Shown here: positions 41,432-51,712 of the stretch, one piece after another | Layout: each line of letters begins with the position of its first letter | How positions within the stretch are numbered: position 1 is the stretch's first letter | NCBI RefSeq assembly: GCF_900116135.1 | Contig: NZ_FOZX01000001.1 | Coordinates: 620,001-684,000, forward strand | Origin: Saccharopolyspora flava | GTDB taxonomy: Bacteria > Actinomycetota > Actinomycetes > Mycobacteriales > Pseudonocardiaceae | DNA: 64,000 nt | Direction of reading: 5' to 3' | Made by a program: the position numbers and the translations under genes | The notes under the pieces: generated by a model | Database searches by the model: none | The model's input: only the letters and a program-made list of their open reading frames with translations | Told to the model about the DNA's origin: nothing

Positions 41432-41476
41432 TTACCCGACGCGCTCGCCAATAATGATCACACTGCGGAAAGCCAC
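41432..41476 (-). CDS. Isoleucine leader peptide of cimA
   Basis: Short ORF ending GTG-ATC-ATT-ATT-GGC-GAG-CGC-GTC-GGG-TAA, i.e. Val-Ile-Ile-Ile-Gly-Glu-Arg-Val-Gly. From GTG 41476 it reads MAFRSVIIIGERVG (14 aa); starts at 41461 (MIIIGERVG) or 41491 are alternatives and none has a good ribosome site. Three Ile codons in a row before a U6 terminator, in front of the first gene of the isoleucine-specific branch, is the classic attenuation layout. Confidence 0.7.
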   Translation of the reverse strand: MAFRSVIIIGERVG

Positions 41477-41546
41477 GACCCCATGCTGCACACCCGGGGC
41501 CGGGATGTCCATCGAACGCGGCGGACTTCTCACGATCCGGAAACGC

Positions 41547-41582
41547 CGAAGGGCGCCTCCCCCTCCGGGAAGGCGCCCTTCG
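41547..41582 (-). terminator. Hairpin after leuB
   Basis: 12-bp stem CGAAGGGCGCCT/AGGCGCCCTTCG (41547-41558, 41571-41582), 13 nt past the leuB stop. Confidence 0.75.
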
Positions 41583-41595
41583 AGCGAGCGGAACA

Positions 41596-42639
41596 TCAGG
41601 GCTGGGGTGCCACCTCGCGGGAGGACACCAGCGCCGCCAGCCGGTCGCCGATGGCGAACGTGGCGCCCGGCGACGAGTGGTCGCGGGTCGCCAGGTCGAA
41701 GGCCACCGAGGCCTCGACGCGCTTGCTGGCCTCGGTCAGCCCGACGTGGTCGAGCAGCATGGCGATCGACAGCACCGCGGCGGTCGGGTCGGCCACGCCC
41801 TGCCCGGCGATGTCCGGGGCGCTGCCGTGCACCGGCTCGAACATGCTCGGGTTGCGGCGGGTGGCGTCGATGTTGCCGCTGGCCGCCAGGCCGATGCCAC
41901 CGGTGATCGCGCCGGAGAGGTCGGTGATGATGTCGCCGAAGAGGTTGTCGGTGACGATCACGTCGAACCGGCTCGGGTCGGTGACCATGTGGATCGTGGT
42001 GGCGTCGACGTGCTGGTAGGCCACGGTGACGTCGGGGTACTGCAGCGAGACCTCTTCGACCACGCGCGACCACAACGAGCCGGCGTGGGTGAGCACGTTG
42101 GTCTTGTGCACCAGGGTCAGGTGCTTGCGCGGCCGCGAGGCGGCGCGGGCGAACGCGTCGCGCACGACCCGCTCGACGCCGAACGCGGTGTTGATGCTGA
42201 CCTCGGTGGCGATCTCGTGCGTGGTGTCCTTGCGCAGCAGGCCACCGTTGCCCGCGTACGGGCCCTCGGTGCCCTCGCGCACGATGACCATGTCGATCTC
42301 ACCCGGGTCGGCCACCGGGCTCTTCACGCCCGGGTAGAGCCGCGCGGGGCGCAGGTTCACGTGGTGGTCGAGCTCGAAGCGCAGCCGCAGCAGCAGGCCG
42401 CGCTCCAGGATGCCGCTGGGCACCGACGGGTCGCCGACCGCGCCGAGCAGGATCGCGTCGTGCTGGCGGAGCTCGCCGAGCACGGACTCGGGGAGCAGCT
42501 CCCCCGTCGCGTGCCAGCGAGCGGCCCCGAGGTCGTAACGGGTGATCTCGGTATCCGGCACCACCTCGCCGAGCACCTTGAGTGCCTCGGCAACGACCTC
42601 CGGCCCGATCCCGTCGCCGGGGATCACAGCGAGCCGCAT
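41596..42639 (-). CDS. leuB: 3-isopropylmalate dehydrogenase
   Basis: 347 aa. Oxidative decarboxylation to 4-methyl-2-oxopentanoate in leucine synthesis; also acts on 3-methylmalate in the citramalate route. [21 protein letters not shown]-like start ([13 protein letters not shown]), [14 protein letters not shown], the metal-binding Asp in [30 protein letters not shown] and [27 protein letters not shown] at 42639 with GGGAGGTG upstream. Single promoter region shared with no other gene; 42640-42921 also contains the serA terminator. Confidence 0.97.
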   Translation of the reverse strand: MRLAVIPGDGIGPEVVAEALKVLGEVVPDTEITRYDLGAARWHATGELLPESVLGELRQHDAILLGAVGDPSVPSGILERGLLLRLRFELDHHVNLRPARLYPGVKSPVADPGEIDMVIVREGTEGPYAGNGGLLRKDTTHEIATEVSINTAFGVERVVRDAFARAASRPRKHLTLVHKTNVLTHAGSLWSRVVEEVSLQYPDVTVAYQHVDATTIHMVTDPSRFDVIVTDNLFGDIITDLSGAITGGIGLAASGNIDATRRNPSMFEPVHGSAPDIAGQGVADPTAAVLSIAMLLDHVGLTEASKRVEASVAFDLATRDHSSPGATFAIGDRLAALVSSREVAPQP

Positions 42640-42806
42640 CTACACACCTCCCGAGAACCACCCCGAACTGCGGGGCTCGAACTGTTGAGCCGAAGGCTAC
42701 CGGCATGGCCGCGCGGCGCGGCACGCCGGGCCCACCAAGTGGATGATAAGTCCCGGACTGTGGGACACCCAGACGGGTGACGCACTGTTTCGGTCCAGGT
42801 ACGCAC

Positions 42807-42839
42807 GAGGGGCCGTCCCACGAACTGGGACGACCCCTC
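42807..42839 (-). terminator. serA terminator hairpin
   Basis: GAGGGG-CGTCCC stem pairs with GGGACG-CCCCTC across a central loop (42807-42839), about 80 nt after the serA stop. On the minus strand it lies before the leuB promoter. Confidence 0.65.
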
Positions 42840-42921
42840 TTCACGCTTCCGAGTTATTCAGCGTGCGAACCCGGCGTCGAGCACCTACGCAGCGACACCT
42901 CGTTGCGCGCTCACAACCCGC

Positions 42922-44517
42922 TCACTCGAAGCTGACGGTGCGCACGATCCGGGCGCCCACGGCGGCCCCGATCGGCTCCAGCACGCCCTGCTCGACCGGG
43001 CGGTCCACCCGCAGCAGCATGATCGCGTCCGAGCGCTCGGTGGTCTGGCTGACCGTGGCGGCCTCGATGTTCACGCCGACCTCGCCCAGCAGGGTGCCGA
43101 CCTTGCCCATCACGCCCGGGCGGTCCGGGTACTCCAGCAGCAGCACGTTGCCCTCGGCCCGCAGGTCGAAGTGGCGGCCGTTGACCTCGACCAGCTTCTC
43201 CACCTGGTTCGGGCCGGACAGCGCACCCGAGACGACCGAGGTGGTGCCGTCGGCCATGTGCGCGCGCAGCGACACGACGCTGCGGTGGTTCGGGCTCTCC
43301 GAGGTCGTCTTGACCTCGACCTGCACGCCCAGCTCCTCGGCCAGCTGCGGGGCGTTGACGAAGGTCACCTGGCTCTCGACCGCGCCGGAGAACACGCCGC
43401 GCAGCGCCGCCAGCTGCAGCACCGAGACGTCCTCGTCGGCCAGCTCGCCGCGGGCCTCGATGGTCACCGAGCTCGGGGTGCCGCCCTGCAGACCGGCCAG
43501 CAGCTGACCCAGCTTCTGGGTCAGCGACAGGTACGGGCGGACCTCCTCGCCGACCGCGCCGCCCTGGACGTTGACCGCGTCCGGCACGAAGTCGCCGCGC
43601 AGCGCCAGCCGCACCGACTTGGCCACGTCGGTACCCGCACGGTCCTGGGCCTCGGCGGTGGAGGCGCCCAGGTGCGGGGTGACCACGACGTTGTCCAGCT
43701 CGAACAGCGGGCTGTCGGTGATCGGCTCGGACTTGAACACGTCGATGCCCGCGCCGGCGATGGTGCCGTTGCGCAGCGCCTCGACCAGCGCGTCCTCGTC
43801 CACCAGGCCACCGCGGGCGGCGTTGATGATGATGAGGTTCGGCTTGGCCTTCTTGAGCTCCTCGGCACCGATCAGGCCCAGGGTCTCAGCGGTCTTCGGG
43901 AGGTGGATCGACAGCGCGTCGGCGCGGGTGAGCAGCTCCTCCAGGGAGACCAGCTCGATGCCCAGCTGCGCGGCGCGGGCCGGCGACACGTAGGGGTCGT
44001 AGGCGATGAGCTTGGTGCCGAAGGCGGCGACGCGGGCGGCGAACAGCTGCCCGATCTTGCCCAGACCGACGACACCGATGGTCTTGCCGTTGAGCTCGAC
44101 GCCGCCGTAGGAGCTGCGCTTCCACGCGCCGCCCTTCAGGCTCGCGTCGGCCTGCGGCACGTTGCGGGCGACCGCGAGCAGCAGCGCCATGGCGTGCTCG
44201 GCGGCGGAGACGATGTTGGAGGTGGGAGCGTTGACCACCATGACGCCGCGCTCGGTGGCGGCCGGAACCTCGACGTTGTCGAGGCCGACGCCGGCGCGGG
44301 CGACGACCTTGAGGTTCTTGGCGGCCGACAGGACTTCGGCATCGACCTTGGTCGCGGAACGGACCAGCAGCGCATCGGCGTCGGCGACAGCGTCGAGCAG
44401 CGCCGGACGGTCGGTGCCGTCCACGTTGCGGATCTCGACCTCTTCGCCGAGGGCGTCGATCACGGACGGGGCCAGCTTCTCGGCGAGAAGTACGACAGGA
44501 CGGCTTGCGTTGGTCAC
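42922..44517 (-). CDS. serA: D-3-phosphoglycerate dehydrogenase
   Basis: First step of serine synthesis. 531 aa, the long actinobacterial type: catalytic/NAD domain (LKVVARAGVGLDNVEVPAATERGVMVVNAPTSN; GKTIGVVGLGKIGQLFAARVAAFG; the His of VVTPHLGASTAEAQDRAG), an intervening ASB domain (about residues 320-450) and a C-terminal ACT domain (LLLEYPDRPGVMGKVGTLLGEVGVNIEAATVS) for serine feedback. GTG at 44517 with GGAG 8 nt upstream. Follows ilvC on the same strand with a small DUF397 gene in between. 44518-44784 has no gene. Confidence 0.97.
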   Translation of the reverse strand: MTNASRPVVLLAEKLAPSVIDALGEEVEIRNVDGTDRPALLDAVADADALLVRSATKVDAEVLSAAKNLKVVARAGVGLDNVEVPAATERGVMVVNAPTSNIVSAAEHAMALLLAVARNVPQADASLKGGAWKRSSYGGVELNGKTIGVVGLGKIGQLFAARVAAFGTKLIAYDPYVSPARAAQLGIELVSLEELLTRADALSIHLPKTAETLGLIGAEELKKAKPNLIIINAARGGLVDEDALVEALRNGTIAGAGIDVFKSEPITDSPLFELDNVVVTPHLGASTAEAQDRAGTDVAKSVRLALRGDFVPDAVNVQGGAVGEEVRPYLSLTQKLGQLLAGLQGGTPSSVTIEARGELADEDVSVLQLAALRGVFSGAVESQVTFVNAPQLAEELGVQVEVKTTSESPNHRSVVSLRAHMADGTTSVVSGALSGPNQVEKLVEVNGRHFDLRAEGNVLLLEYPDRPGVMGKVGTLLGEVGVNIEAATVSQTTERSDAIMLLRVDRPVEQGVLEPIGAAVGARIVRTVSFE

Positions 44518-44784
44518 GGGCGAACTCCAAGCTGGAAGATCACGATCGGCACGACGATGTGCCCGGACGTTGGAAGTTTAACGGGAGATTGAGAAAGCAT
44601 TCACAAGGGTGTAGCTCGGATCACCGCTCGTTCCCGCTCCCCGAAGCGGCCCGTTCTGCCGGCATTCTCGCAGATCACCCACCACGCGAGGGGTTTTCGT
44701 TCCAGAGTGCGAGAAATGCGATCGCCACCCGAACGGGCCCGCGCCACCCTCCCCGATGGCACGAGGCCCGAACGGCGGCCGGAC

Positions 44785-45030
44785 TCACGGTTCGTCGAAT
44801 TCACCGTCCTTGGCTCCCGCGACGAACGCGTCCCATTCCTCGGGGGTGAAAACGAGCACCGGGCCTTCCGGATCAGCCCCGTTCCGCATCCCCACATAAC
44901 CGTCGACGAAAGCGATCTCCACGCCCGGTTCGTCCGGATCATCGGTGCTCGTGATCCACTCTGCGACCGAGAAGTCCAGCTTGTCGCGGATGTGCGCCTT
45001 GTCGTCGACGATCTCGTTCTCTGCACTCAC
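44785..45030 (-). CDS. DUF397 domain protein
   Basis: 81 aa. The DUF397 core is clear: GVEIAFVDGYVGMRNGADPEGPVLVFTPEEWDAFVAGAKDGEFDE. Such proteins are common in Streptomyces and Pseudonocardia relatives, usually next to a helix-turn-helix (XRE/BldB-linked) partner whose activity they oppose; no such partner is adjacent. The GTG at 45030 (SAENEIVDDK) is preferred because TACGGT, a -10-like box, is 7 nt upstream, consistent with a leaderless mRNA; an in-frame GTG at 45051 is an alternative. Inserted between serA and ilvC, an unusual place for it. Confidence 0.75.
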   Translation of the reverse strand: MSAENEIVDDKAHIRDKLDFSVAEWITSTDDPDEPGVEIAFVDGYVGMRNGADPEGPVLVFTPEEWDAFVAGAKDGEFDEP

Positions 45031-45113
45031 GATGCGTACCGTATCCCTCACTCCTAGCGATATCCCGTTGTGGGAGACCCGCCCGGCGGAAACCTACCCA
45101 CCACCGCCGCAAC

Positions 45114-45163
45114 GCGCGAGGCCCGATGAAACCTCTTTCACAAGGTTTCACCGGGCCTCGCGC
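45114..45163 (-). terminator. ilvC terminator
   Basis: Long hairpin: GCGCGAGGCCCG then TGAAACCT pair with AGGTTTCA and CGGGCCTCGCGC across an 8-nt loop, with one A/C mismatch. 39 nt past the ilvC stop; no U run. Confidence 0.8.
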
Positions 45164-45201
45164 AACGCGACCGCCGAGCGCTGGAGCGCGCCGGCGTCAA
45201 C

Positions 45202-46203
<1,002 letters not shown>

Positions 46204-46299
46204 TCAGCGTTTCCTTTCGGGACTTCATCGGTTGTCAGCCGTGCCGCCAACCGCTAGCTCATGAGCCTGGTGGGCCCTGTGTGGCGGGGTCGTCGGTTG

Positions 46300-46806
46300 T
46301 CAGCGGACGGCGGTGGCCGTGATGGAGCGGGGGCCTCGGCCGATCGCGATCGTTCCCGACTGCACCATCTCGCGGACGCCGTAAGGTTCCAGCATTCGCA
46401 GCAACGCATCGAGCTTATCGGCGGTGCCGGTGGCCTCGATCGTCAGCGCCTCGGGCGAGACGTCGACAACCTTGGCGCGGAACAGCTGGACGGTCTCCAG
46501 GACCTGGCTGCGCACCGAGGAATCGGCGCGGACCTTGACCAGCAGCAGCTCGCGCTGCACCGCGGCGTCGTCCTCCAGCTCCACGATCTTGATCACGTTC
46601 ACCAGCTTGTTGAGCTGCTTGGTGACCTGCTCCAGGGGCTGGTCGCTGACGGCGACCACGATCGTCATCCGGGAGATCTCCGGGTGCTCGGTCGGGCCGA
46701 CCGCGAGCGACTCGATGTTGAAGCTGCGTCGCGAGAACAGACCGCTCACGCGAGCGAGGACACCCGGCACGTTCTCCACCAGAACGCTCAGCGTGTGCCT
46801 GGTCAT
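46300..46806 (-). CDS. ilvN: Acetolactate synthase small (regulatory) subunit
   Basis: 168 aa with an N-terminal ACT domain ([47 protein letters not shown]) and an ALS_ss_C domain ([60 protein letters not shown]). Confers valine feedback on IlvB. Overlaps ilvB by 4 nt (ATGA), so the two subunits are translated together. Confidence 0.97.
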   Translation of the reverse strand: MTRHTLSVLVENVPGVLARVSGLFSRRSFNIESLAVGPTEHPEISRMTIVVAVSDQPLEQVTKQLNKLVNVIKIVELEDDAAVQRELLLVKVRADSSVRSQVLETVQLFRAKVVDVSPEALTIEATGTADKLDALLRMLEPYGVREMVQSGTIAIGRGPRSITATAVR

Positions 46807-48635
46807 GCGTCGTCCTCCTCGAAGAGCGGGCGGATTCCGCGGGCCGCCATGATCTCGTCGTTGCTCGTGCCCGCCGCGACCATCGGCCACACCTGGGCGT
46901 CCTTGCCCACCACGAAGTCGATCACGACCGGTCGGTCGTTGATCTCCATAGCCCGCTGGATGACGCTGTCGACGTCCTCTTTGGACTCACACCGCAGGCC
47001 TGCGCACCCGTAGGCGTCGGCGAGCAGCTTGAAGTCCGGGATGCGGTGCTTGTGGGTGCCGAGGTCGCTGTGTGAGTAACGCTCGGCGTAAAACAGGTTC
47101 TGCCACTGCCGGACCATACCCAGGTTGCCGTTGTTGATGACGGCCACCTTGATGGGGATGTCCTCGATCGCGCAGGTGGCGAGCTCCTGGTTGGTCATCT
47201 GGAAGCAGCCGTCGCCGTCGATGGCCCACACGACCTTGTCCGGCACGCCGGCCTTGGCGCCCATCGCGGCCGGGACCGCGTAGCCCATCGTTCCCAGGCC
47301 GCCGGAGTTCAGCCAGCTGCGCGGGTTGTCGTAGCCGATGAACTGCGCGGCCCACATCTGGTGCTGGCCCACGCCCGCGGCGTAGACCGCGTCGGTGCCG
47401 GCGATCGCGCCCAGGCGCTCGATGACGTACTCCGGCGACAGGCTGCCGTCGTCGGGCTCCTCGTAGCCCAGCGGGAACCGGCCGCGGATGTCGTCGAGCA
47501 TCCCCCACCAGGCCTTGAGGTCGGTGGCGCCGTCCTCGCTCTCGGCGGCCTCGAAGGCCTCGGTGAGCTCGGCGATGACGTCCTTGCAGTCACCGACGAT
47601 CGGGACGTCGGCGTAGCGGTTCTTGGAGATCTCGGCCGGGTCGATGTCGGCGTGCACGACCTTGGCGTCCGGCGCGAACGAGGACAGCTGCCCGGTGACC
47701 CGGTCGTCGAACCGGGCGCCGAGGGCGATCAGCAGGTCGGCGCGCTGCATCGCGGCCACCGCCGCGACCGTGCCGTGCATGCCCGGCATGCCCAGGTGCT
47801 GCGGGTGCGAGTCCGGGAACGCGCCGCGCGCCATGAGCGTGGTGACCACCGGGATGCCGGTGCGCTCGGCCAGCCTGCGCAGCTCGGCGTGCGCCTCGGC
47901 CTTGATGACACCGCCGCCGACGTAGAACACCGGCTGCTTGGCCTCGACCATCAGCTTGGCGGCCTCGCGGACCTGCTTGCCGTGCGGCTTGCTGGTCGGC
48001 CGGTAGCCGGGCAGCTTCATCTCCGGCGGCCAGGAGAACGACATGGTGGCCTGCTGGACGTCCTTGGGGATGTCGACCAGCACCGGGCCGGGACGGCCGC
48101 TGGAGGCGATGTAGAAGGCCTCGGCGATGACCCTCGGGATGTCCTCGGGGTCGGTGACCAGGAAGTTGTGCTTGGTGACCGGCAGCGTGATGCCGCAGAT
48201 GTCGGCTTCCTGGAAGGCGTCGGTGCCGATCAGGCCGGTGGCCTGCTGACCGGTGATCGCCACGACCGGGACCGAGTCCATGTGCGCGTCGGCGAGCGGG
48301 GTGACCAGGTTCGTCGCGCCCGGACCGGAGGTCGCCATGCACACCCCGACCTTGCCGGTGGCCTGCGCGTACCCGGTTGCCGCGTGCCCGCCGCCCTGCT
48401 CGTGGCGCACCAGCACGTGCCGGACCTTCTCGGAGTCGAGCAGCGGGTCGTAGGACGGGAGGATCGTGCCGCCCGGAATCCCGAAGACGACCTCGCACCC
48501 CACGGACTCGAGCGAGCGCACGAGCGCCTGCGCACCCGTCATCTTCACCGGAGCACCGCTGGGCGGCGCGGGCTTGGGTCGGCGTCCTGGCGGGGGCGCC
48601 GGGACCGGATTCTGCCTGGTATTGGCGCTGGTCAT
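46803..48635 (-). CDS. ilvB: Acetolactate synthase large subunit
   Basis: 610 aa ThDP enzyme. Condenses two pyruvates, or pyruvate and 2-oxobutyrate. Catalytic Glu region [23 protein letters not shown]-binding middle domain, and ThDP motif [29 protein letters not shown] (GDG...NN). The Pro-rich first about 30 residues ([25 protein letters not shown]) are poorly conserved. ATG at 48635; CGAGG 9 nt upstream. Controlled by the attenuator leader at 48664-48789. Confidence 0.97.
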   Translation of the reverse strand: MTSANTRQNPVPAPPPGRRPKPAPPSGAPVKMTGAQALVRSLESVGCEVVFGIPGGTILPSYDPLLDSEKVRHVLVRHEQGGGHAATGYAQATGKVGVCMATSGPGATNLVTPLADAHMDSVPVVAITGQQATGLIGTDAFQEADICGITLPVTKHNFLVTDPEDIPRVIAEAFYIASSGRPGPVLVDIPKDVQQATMSFSWPPEMKLPGYRPTSKPHGKQVREAAKLMVEAKQPVFYVGGGVIKAEAHAELRRLAERTGIPVVTTLMARGAFPDSHPQHLGMPGMHGTVAAVAAMQRADLLIALGARFDDRVTGQLSSFAPDAKVVHADIDPAEISKNRYADVPIVGDCKDVIAELTEAFEAAESEDGATDLKAWWGMLDDIRGRFPLGYEEPDDGSLSPEYVIERLGAIAGTDAVYAAGVGQHQMWAAQFIGYDNPRSWLNSGGLGTMGYAVPAAMGAKAGVPDKVVWAIDGDGCFQMTNQELATCAIEDIPIKVAVINNGNLGMVRQWQNLFYAERYSHSDLGTHKHRIPDFKLLADAYGCAGLRCESKEDVDSVIQRAMEINDRPVVIDFVVGKDAQVWPMVAAGTSNDEIMAARGIRPLFEEDDA

Positions 48636-48673
48636 CGGGTCAACCTCGGTGGTTGGGAGTGGGACCGGACACG

Positions 48674-48713
48674 AAAAAACCCCCGCAGGCCAGACAATGG
48701 CCCCACGAGGGTT
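48674..48713 (-). terminator. ilvB attenuator terminator
   Basis: Minus strand: AACCCTCG-TGG-GGCCA-TTGTC-TGGCC-TG-CGGGGGTT followed by a T run (six T). One G-U pair and a small internal loop; 36 nt before the ilvB start. Upstream, arms 48714-48726 and 48743-48755 form a perfect 13-bp GGCGCGTCGACGC hairpin whose promoter-proximal arm overlaps the end of the leader-peptide codons, the usual pause/competing stem. Confidence 0.85.
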
Positions 48714-48738
48714 GGCGCGTCGACGCTGCGGTACTTCC

Positions 48739-48789
48739 TCAGGCGTCGACGCGCCGGGGAAGTACGAGAATGTCGTGCAGTCGCAGCAT
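48739..48789 (-). CDS. ilvL: ilvB leader peptide
   Basis: 16 codons: [16 protein letters not shown], then TGA. Ile-Leu-Val-Leu lie together (residues 7-10), with two more Leu and a Val, so ribosome stalling when any branched-chain amino acid is scarce would alter the folding of the downstream stems. ATG has no Shine-Dalgarno site but sits 7 nt after a -10 box, so it should be translated from a leaderless transcript. Confidence 0.85.
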   Translation of the reverse strand: MLRLHDILVLPRRVDA

Positions 48790-48796
48790 GGCGAGG

Positions 48797-48826
48797 ACGT
48801 TAATGGGATCGGGAGCGCCGCGTCAA
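48797..48826 (-). promoter_or_regulatory. ilvBNC promoter
   Basis: TTGACG (48821-48826), 18-nt spacer, TAACGT (48797-48802), then 7 nt to the leader ATG, which would be the +1 position. The best-formed housekeeping-type promoter in the window. 48827-49023 upstream holds no gene. Confidence 0.75.
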
Positions 48827-49023
48827 ACCATCCGGAACGATCGTCCCGCATGCTGGGCACCCGTTCGGGCGACCCCGATCTTGCCTCCGCACGGTTTCCG
48901 CAGTTCAACGATGCTGTTTCAGCTCGTTTTCCGGCCGGTGTGATGCGCGCCGCTCCCGCTGTCCCAGCGGGCGGGAAAGCGGTGCCCGTTCGGCCGGATC
49001 GGGCCAGGTGAGACCATCGAGGC

Positions 49024-49548
49024 GTGAGCGAGACACCCCAGGACGCCGGGCGGGACGACGCCGCCGAGCAGAACGCCGAAGCCGCACCGGCCGAACAGGC
49101 CCCGGCCGAGGAGAAGGCGCAGCAGGACGCGGCCCGCGAGGAGCAGCCGCTCGAGATCCCGAAGTCGCTGAACTTCCGGGTACCCCGGGTGTCCCTGCTG
49201 GCCGTGCTCGCCGTCGCCGCCTGCGCCGTGCCGCTGGCCACCACCTCCGGCCCGCTGGGCCTGCTGGTCTTCCTGATCCCGCTGGCCCTGCTGTGGCTCG
49301 TGCTGCGCCCGCGCACCACCGTCGACGCCGAGAAGATCCGGGTCCGCACCCTGGCCGGCGGCCGCACCCTGCCCTGGGAGTCGCTGAAGGGCCTGGCCAT
49401 CGCCAAGCAGTCCCAGGTGCGCGCCAGCACCACCGAGGGCGCCGAGGTCGCGCTGCCCAACGTGCGCCCGCGCGACCTCCCGGCGATCGCCCTGGTGTCC
49501 CGCGGACACCTCCCCGACCCCACCGCGCAGTCCTCCGACGAGGGCTGA
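49024..49548 (+). CDS. PH-domain membrane protein (CFP6/Rv3004-like)
   Basis: 174 aa. A 40-residue Ala/Glu/Gln-rich N-terminal part, two membrane helices in a hairpin ([18 protein letters not shown] and [17 protein letters not shown]), and a C-terminal bacterial PH-like domain ([38 protein letters not shown]). Orthologous by position and layout to M. tuberculosis low-molecular-weight antigen 6. Function unknown. GTG at 49024, divergent from the ilvB promoter. Confidence 0.85.
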   Translation: MSETPQDAGRDDAAEQNAEAAPAEQAPAEEKAQQDAAREEQPLEIPKSLNFRVPRVSLLAVLAVAACAVPLATTSGPLGLLVFLIPLALLWLVLRPRTTVDAEKIRVRTLAGGRTLPWESLKGLAIAKQSQVRASTTEGAEVALPNVRPRDLPAIALVSRGHLPDPTAQSSDEG

Positions 49549-49743
49549 CGCCGCGCTCCCGGCCCGTAATCCGAGCGACATCCGTGGTCAACCGGGTTGT
49601 CCGGAGGAGTAGGGTCGGGAGCACACCACCACGCTTAGCGCCCACAAGGCGATGTCAGCGGGATGGGCCGATCGCGTCGAAGCTCCGCCTCCGCGCTCGG
49701 CGCTGACCCGCACCACGAGCCTGGAATCGAAGAAGGTCTCCCA

Positions 49744-51588
49744 ATGCCCCAGCTGCGTTCCCGCACCACGACTCACGGCCGGAATGCCGCCGGCGCCCGT
49801 TCGCTGTGGCGCGCCACCGGCATGACCGACGACGACTTCGGCAAGCCGATCGTCGCCATCGCCAACTCCTACACCCAGTTCGTGCCCGGGCACGTCCACC
49901 TGCGCGACCTCGGTGACGTCGTGGCCGAGACGGTGCGCGAGGCCGGGGGCGTGCCCCGCGAGTTCCACACCATCGCCGTCGACGACGGCATCGCCATGGG
50001 CCACAGCGGCATGCTCTACTCGCTGCCCTCGCGCGAGATCATCGCCGACTCGGTGGAGTACATGGTCAACGCGCACCAGGCGGACGCGCTGGTGTGCATC
50101 TCCAACTGCGACAAGATCACCCCCGGGATGCTCAACGCCGCGATGCGGCTCAACATCCCGACGGTGTTCGTCTCCGGCGGCCCGATGGAGGCCGGCAAGG
50201 CCGTCGTCGTCGAGGGCGTCGCGCACGCGCCGACCGACCTGATCACCACGATCTCGGCGTCGGCGAACTCGGCGATCGACGACGAGGGCCTGTCCGAGGT
50301 GGAGCGCTCGGCCTGCCCGACCTGCGGATCCTGCTCGGGCATGTTCACCGCGAACTCGATGAACTGCCTCACCGAGGCGCTGGGCCTGGCGCTGCCGGGC
50401 AACGGCTCGACGCTGGCCACCCACGCGCTGCGCCGCGAGCTGTTCCAGGAGGCCGGTCGCACCGTCGTCAACATCGCCAAGCGCTACTACCAGGACGACG
50501 ACGAGACCGTCCTGCCGCGCTCGGTCGCCAACAAGCAGGCCTTCGAGAACGCGATGGCGCTGGACATGGCGATGGGCGGCTCCACCAACACGGTGCTGCA
50601 CACCCTCGCCGCCGCGCAGGAGGGCGAGATCGACTTCACCCTCGACGACATCGCCGAGATCAGCCGCAAGGTGCCGTGCCTGTCGAAGGTCGCGCCGAAC
50701 TCCGACTACCACATGGAGGACGTGCACCGGGCCGGCGGCATCAGCGCCATCATGGGCGAGCTGGACCGCGCGGGCCTGCTGCACCGCGACGTCGCCTCGG
50801 TGCACAGCGCAAGCCTCACCGAGTGGCTGTCCACCTGGGACGTGCGCGGCGAATCGCCGTCGGAGAAGGCCCTCGAACTCTTCCACGCCGCCCCGGGCGG
50901 GGTCCGCACCACGCAGGCGTTCTCCACCGAGAACCGCTGGTCGTCGCTGGACACCGACTCGGTCAACGGCTGCATCCGCGACGTCGAGCACGCCTACACC
51001 GTCGACGGCGGGCTGGCGGTGCTCAAGGGCAACCTGGCCACCGACGGCGCGGTCATCAAGGCCGCCGGGGTCGAGGAGGAGCTCTGGCACTTCCAGGGCC
51101 CGGCCCGCGTGCTGGAGAGCCAGGAGCAGGCCGTCTCGGCGATCCTGAACAAGGAGATCCAGCCCGGCGAGGTGCTGGTGATCCGCTACGAAGGACCCGC
51201 CGGCGGCCCGGGCATGCAGGAGATGCTGCACCCCACCGCGTTCCTGAAGGGCTCCGGCCTCGGCAAGAAGTGCGCGCTGATCACCGACGGCCGGTTCTCC
51301 GGCGGCTCCTCGGGCCTGTCGGTCGGCCACATCTCGCCGGAGGCCGCGGGCGGCGGCGAGATCGGCCTGGTGGAGAACGGCGACCAGATCCTCATCGACG
51401 TCCACGAGCGCAAGCTGGAGCTGCTGGTCGACGAGCAGGTCCTGGCCGAGCGCCGCGCCAAGATGGAGGCCAGCGAGAACCCCTGGCAGCCGGTCGGCCG
51501 CGAGCGCAAGGTCACCAACGCGCTGCGCGCCTACGCCAAGCTCGCGACGTCCGCCTCCTACGGAGCGGTCCGCGACGTGAACAAGTGA
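49744..51588 (+). CDS. ilvD: Dihydroxy-acid dehydratase
   Basis: 614 aa. Makes the 2-keto acids of valine and isoleucine from their dihydroxy precursors. Iron-sulfur ligands: C122 of [10 protein letters not shown] and the [17 protein letters not shown] motif at 191-207 (the longer, E. coli-like type); also [23 protein letters not shown] and [18 protein letters not shown] at 49744 with AAGG 7-8 nt upstream. The 195-nt upstream region (49549-49743) has a possible -10 TAGGGT near 49612. Directly followed by a family E repeat and a terminator. Distinct from the sugar-acid paralogue at 1-1679. Confidence 0.97.
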   Translation: MPQLRSRTTTHGRNAAGARSLWRATGMTDDDFGKPIVAIANSYTQFVPGHVHLRDLGDVVAETVREAGGVPREFHTIAVDDGIAMGHSGMLYSLPSREIIADSVEYMVNAHQADALVCISNCDKITPGMLNAAMRLNIPTVFVSGGPMEAGKAVVVEGVAHAPTDLITTISASANSAIDDEGLSEVERSACPTCGSCSGMFTANSMNCLTEALGLALPGNGSTLATHALRRELFQEAGRTVVNIAKRYYQDDDETVLPRSVANKQAFENAMALDMAMGGSTNTVLHTLAAAQEGEIDFTLDDIAEISRKVPCLSKVAPNSDYHMEDVHRAGGISAIMGELDRAGLLHRDVASVHSASLTEWLSTWDVRGESPSEKALELFHAAPGGVRTTQAFSTENRWSSLDTDSVNGCIRDVEHAYTVDGGLAVLKGNLATDGAVIKAAGVEEELWHFQGPARVLESQEQAVSAILNKEIQPGEVLVIRYEGPAGGPGMQEMLHPTAFLKGSGLGKKCALITDGRFSGGSSGLSVGHISPEAAGGGEIGLVENGDQILIDVHERKLELLVDEQVLAERRAKMEASENPWQPVGRERKVTNALRAYAKLATSASYGAVRDVNK

Positions 51589-51599
51589 TCTTCTTTATC

Positions 51600-51640
51600 C
51601 CGGTGATCGCCTTGCTTGGCGGTGCGGGTAAGGGAACCTG
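51600..51640 (+). repeat. Family E repeat after the ilvD stop
   Basis: TGCTTGGCGGTGCGGGTA (51613-51630) matches 13787-13804 exactly on the other strand, with near matches on both sides (TCGCC before; GGAACCT after). It begins a few bases past the ilvD stop just as the other follows the ung stop. Confidence 0.7.
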
Positions 51641-51655
51641 AGCGGTGTGACGTGA

Positions 51656-51693
51656 AATCGGGCCCCGGCTTCTGGCTGAAGCGGGGCCCGATT
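51656..51693. terminator. ilvD/doxX bidirectional terminator
   Basis: Stem AATCGGGCCCCG, then CTTC/GAAG with mismatched G/C between, closing on a TGGCT loop. Between convergent genes; 20 nt from the DoxX gene stop. Confidence 0.8.
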
Positions 51694-51712
51694 CTCGTCG
51701 GTGCGCGTCGTA

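Noticed and set aside
49587-49706. Short Val-rich ORF (VNRVVRRS...) before ilvD as an attenuator leader
   Set aside because: 40 codons, only a few Val near the start, no Leu/Ile run and no terminator stem with U tract before ilvD.
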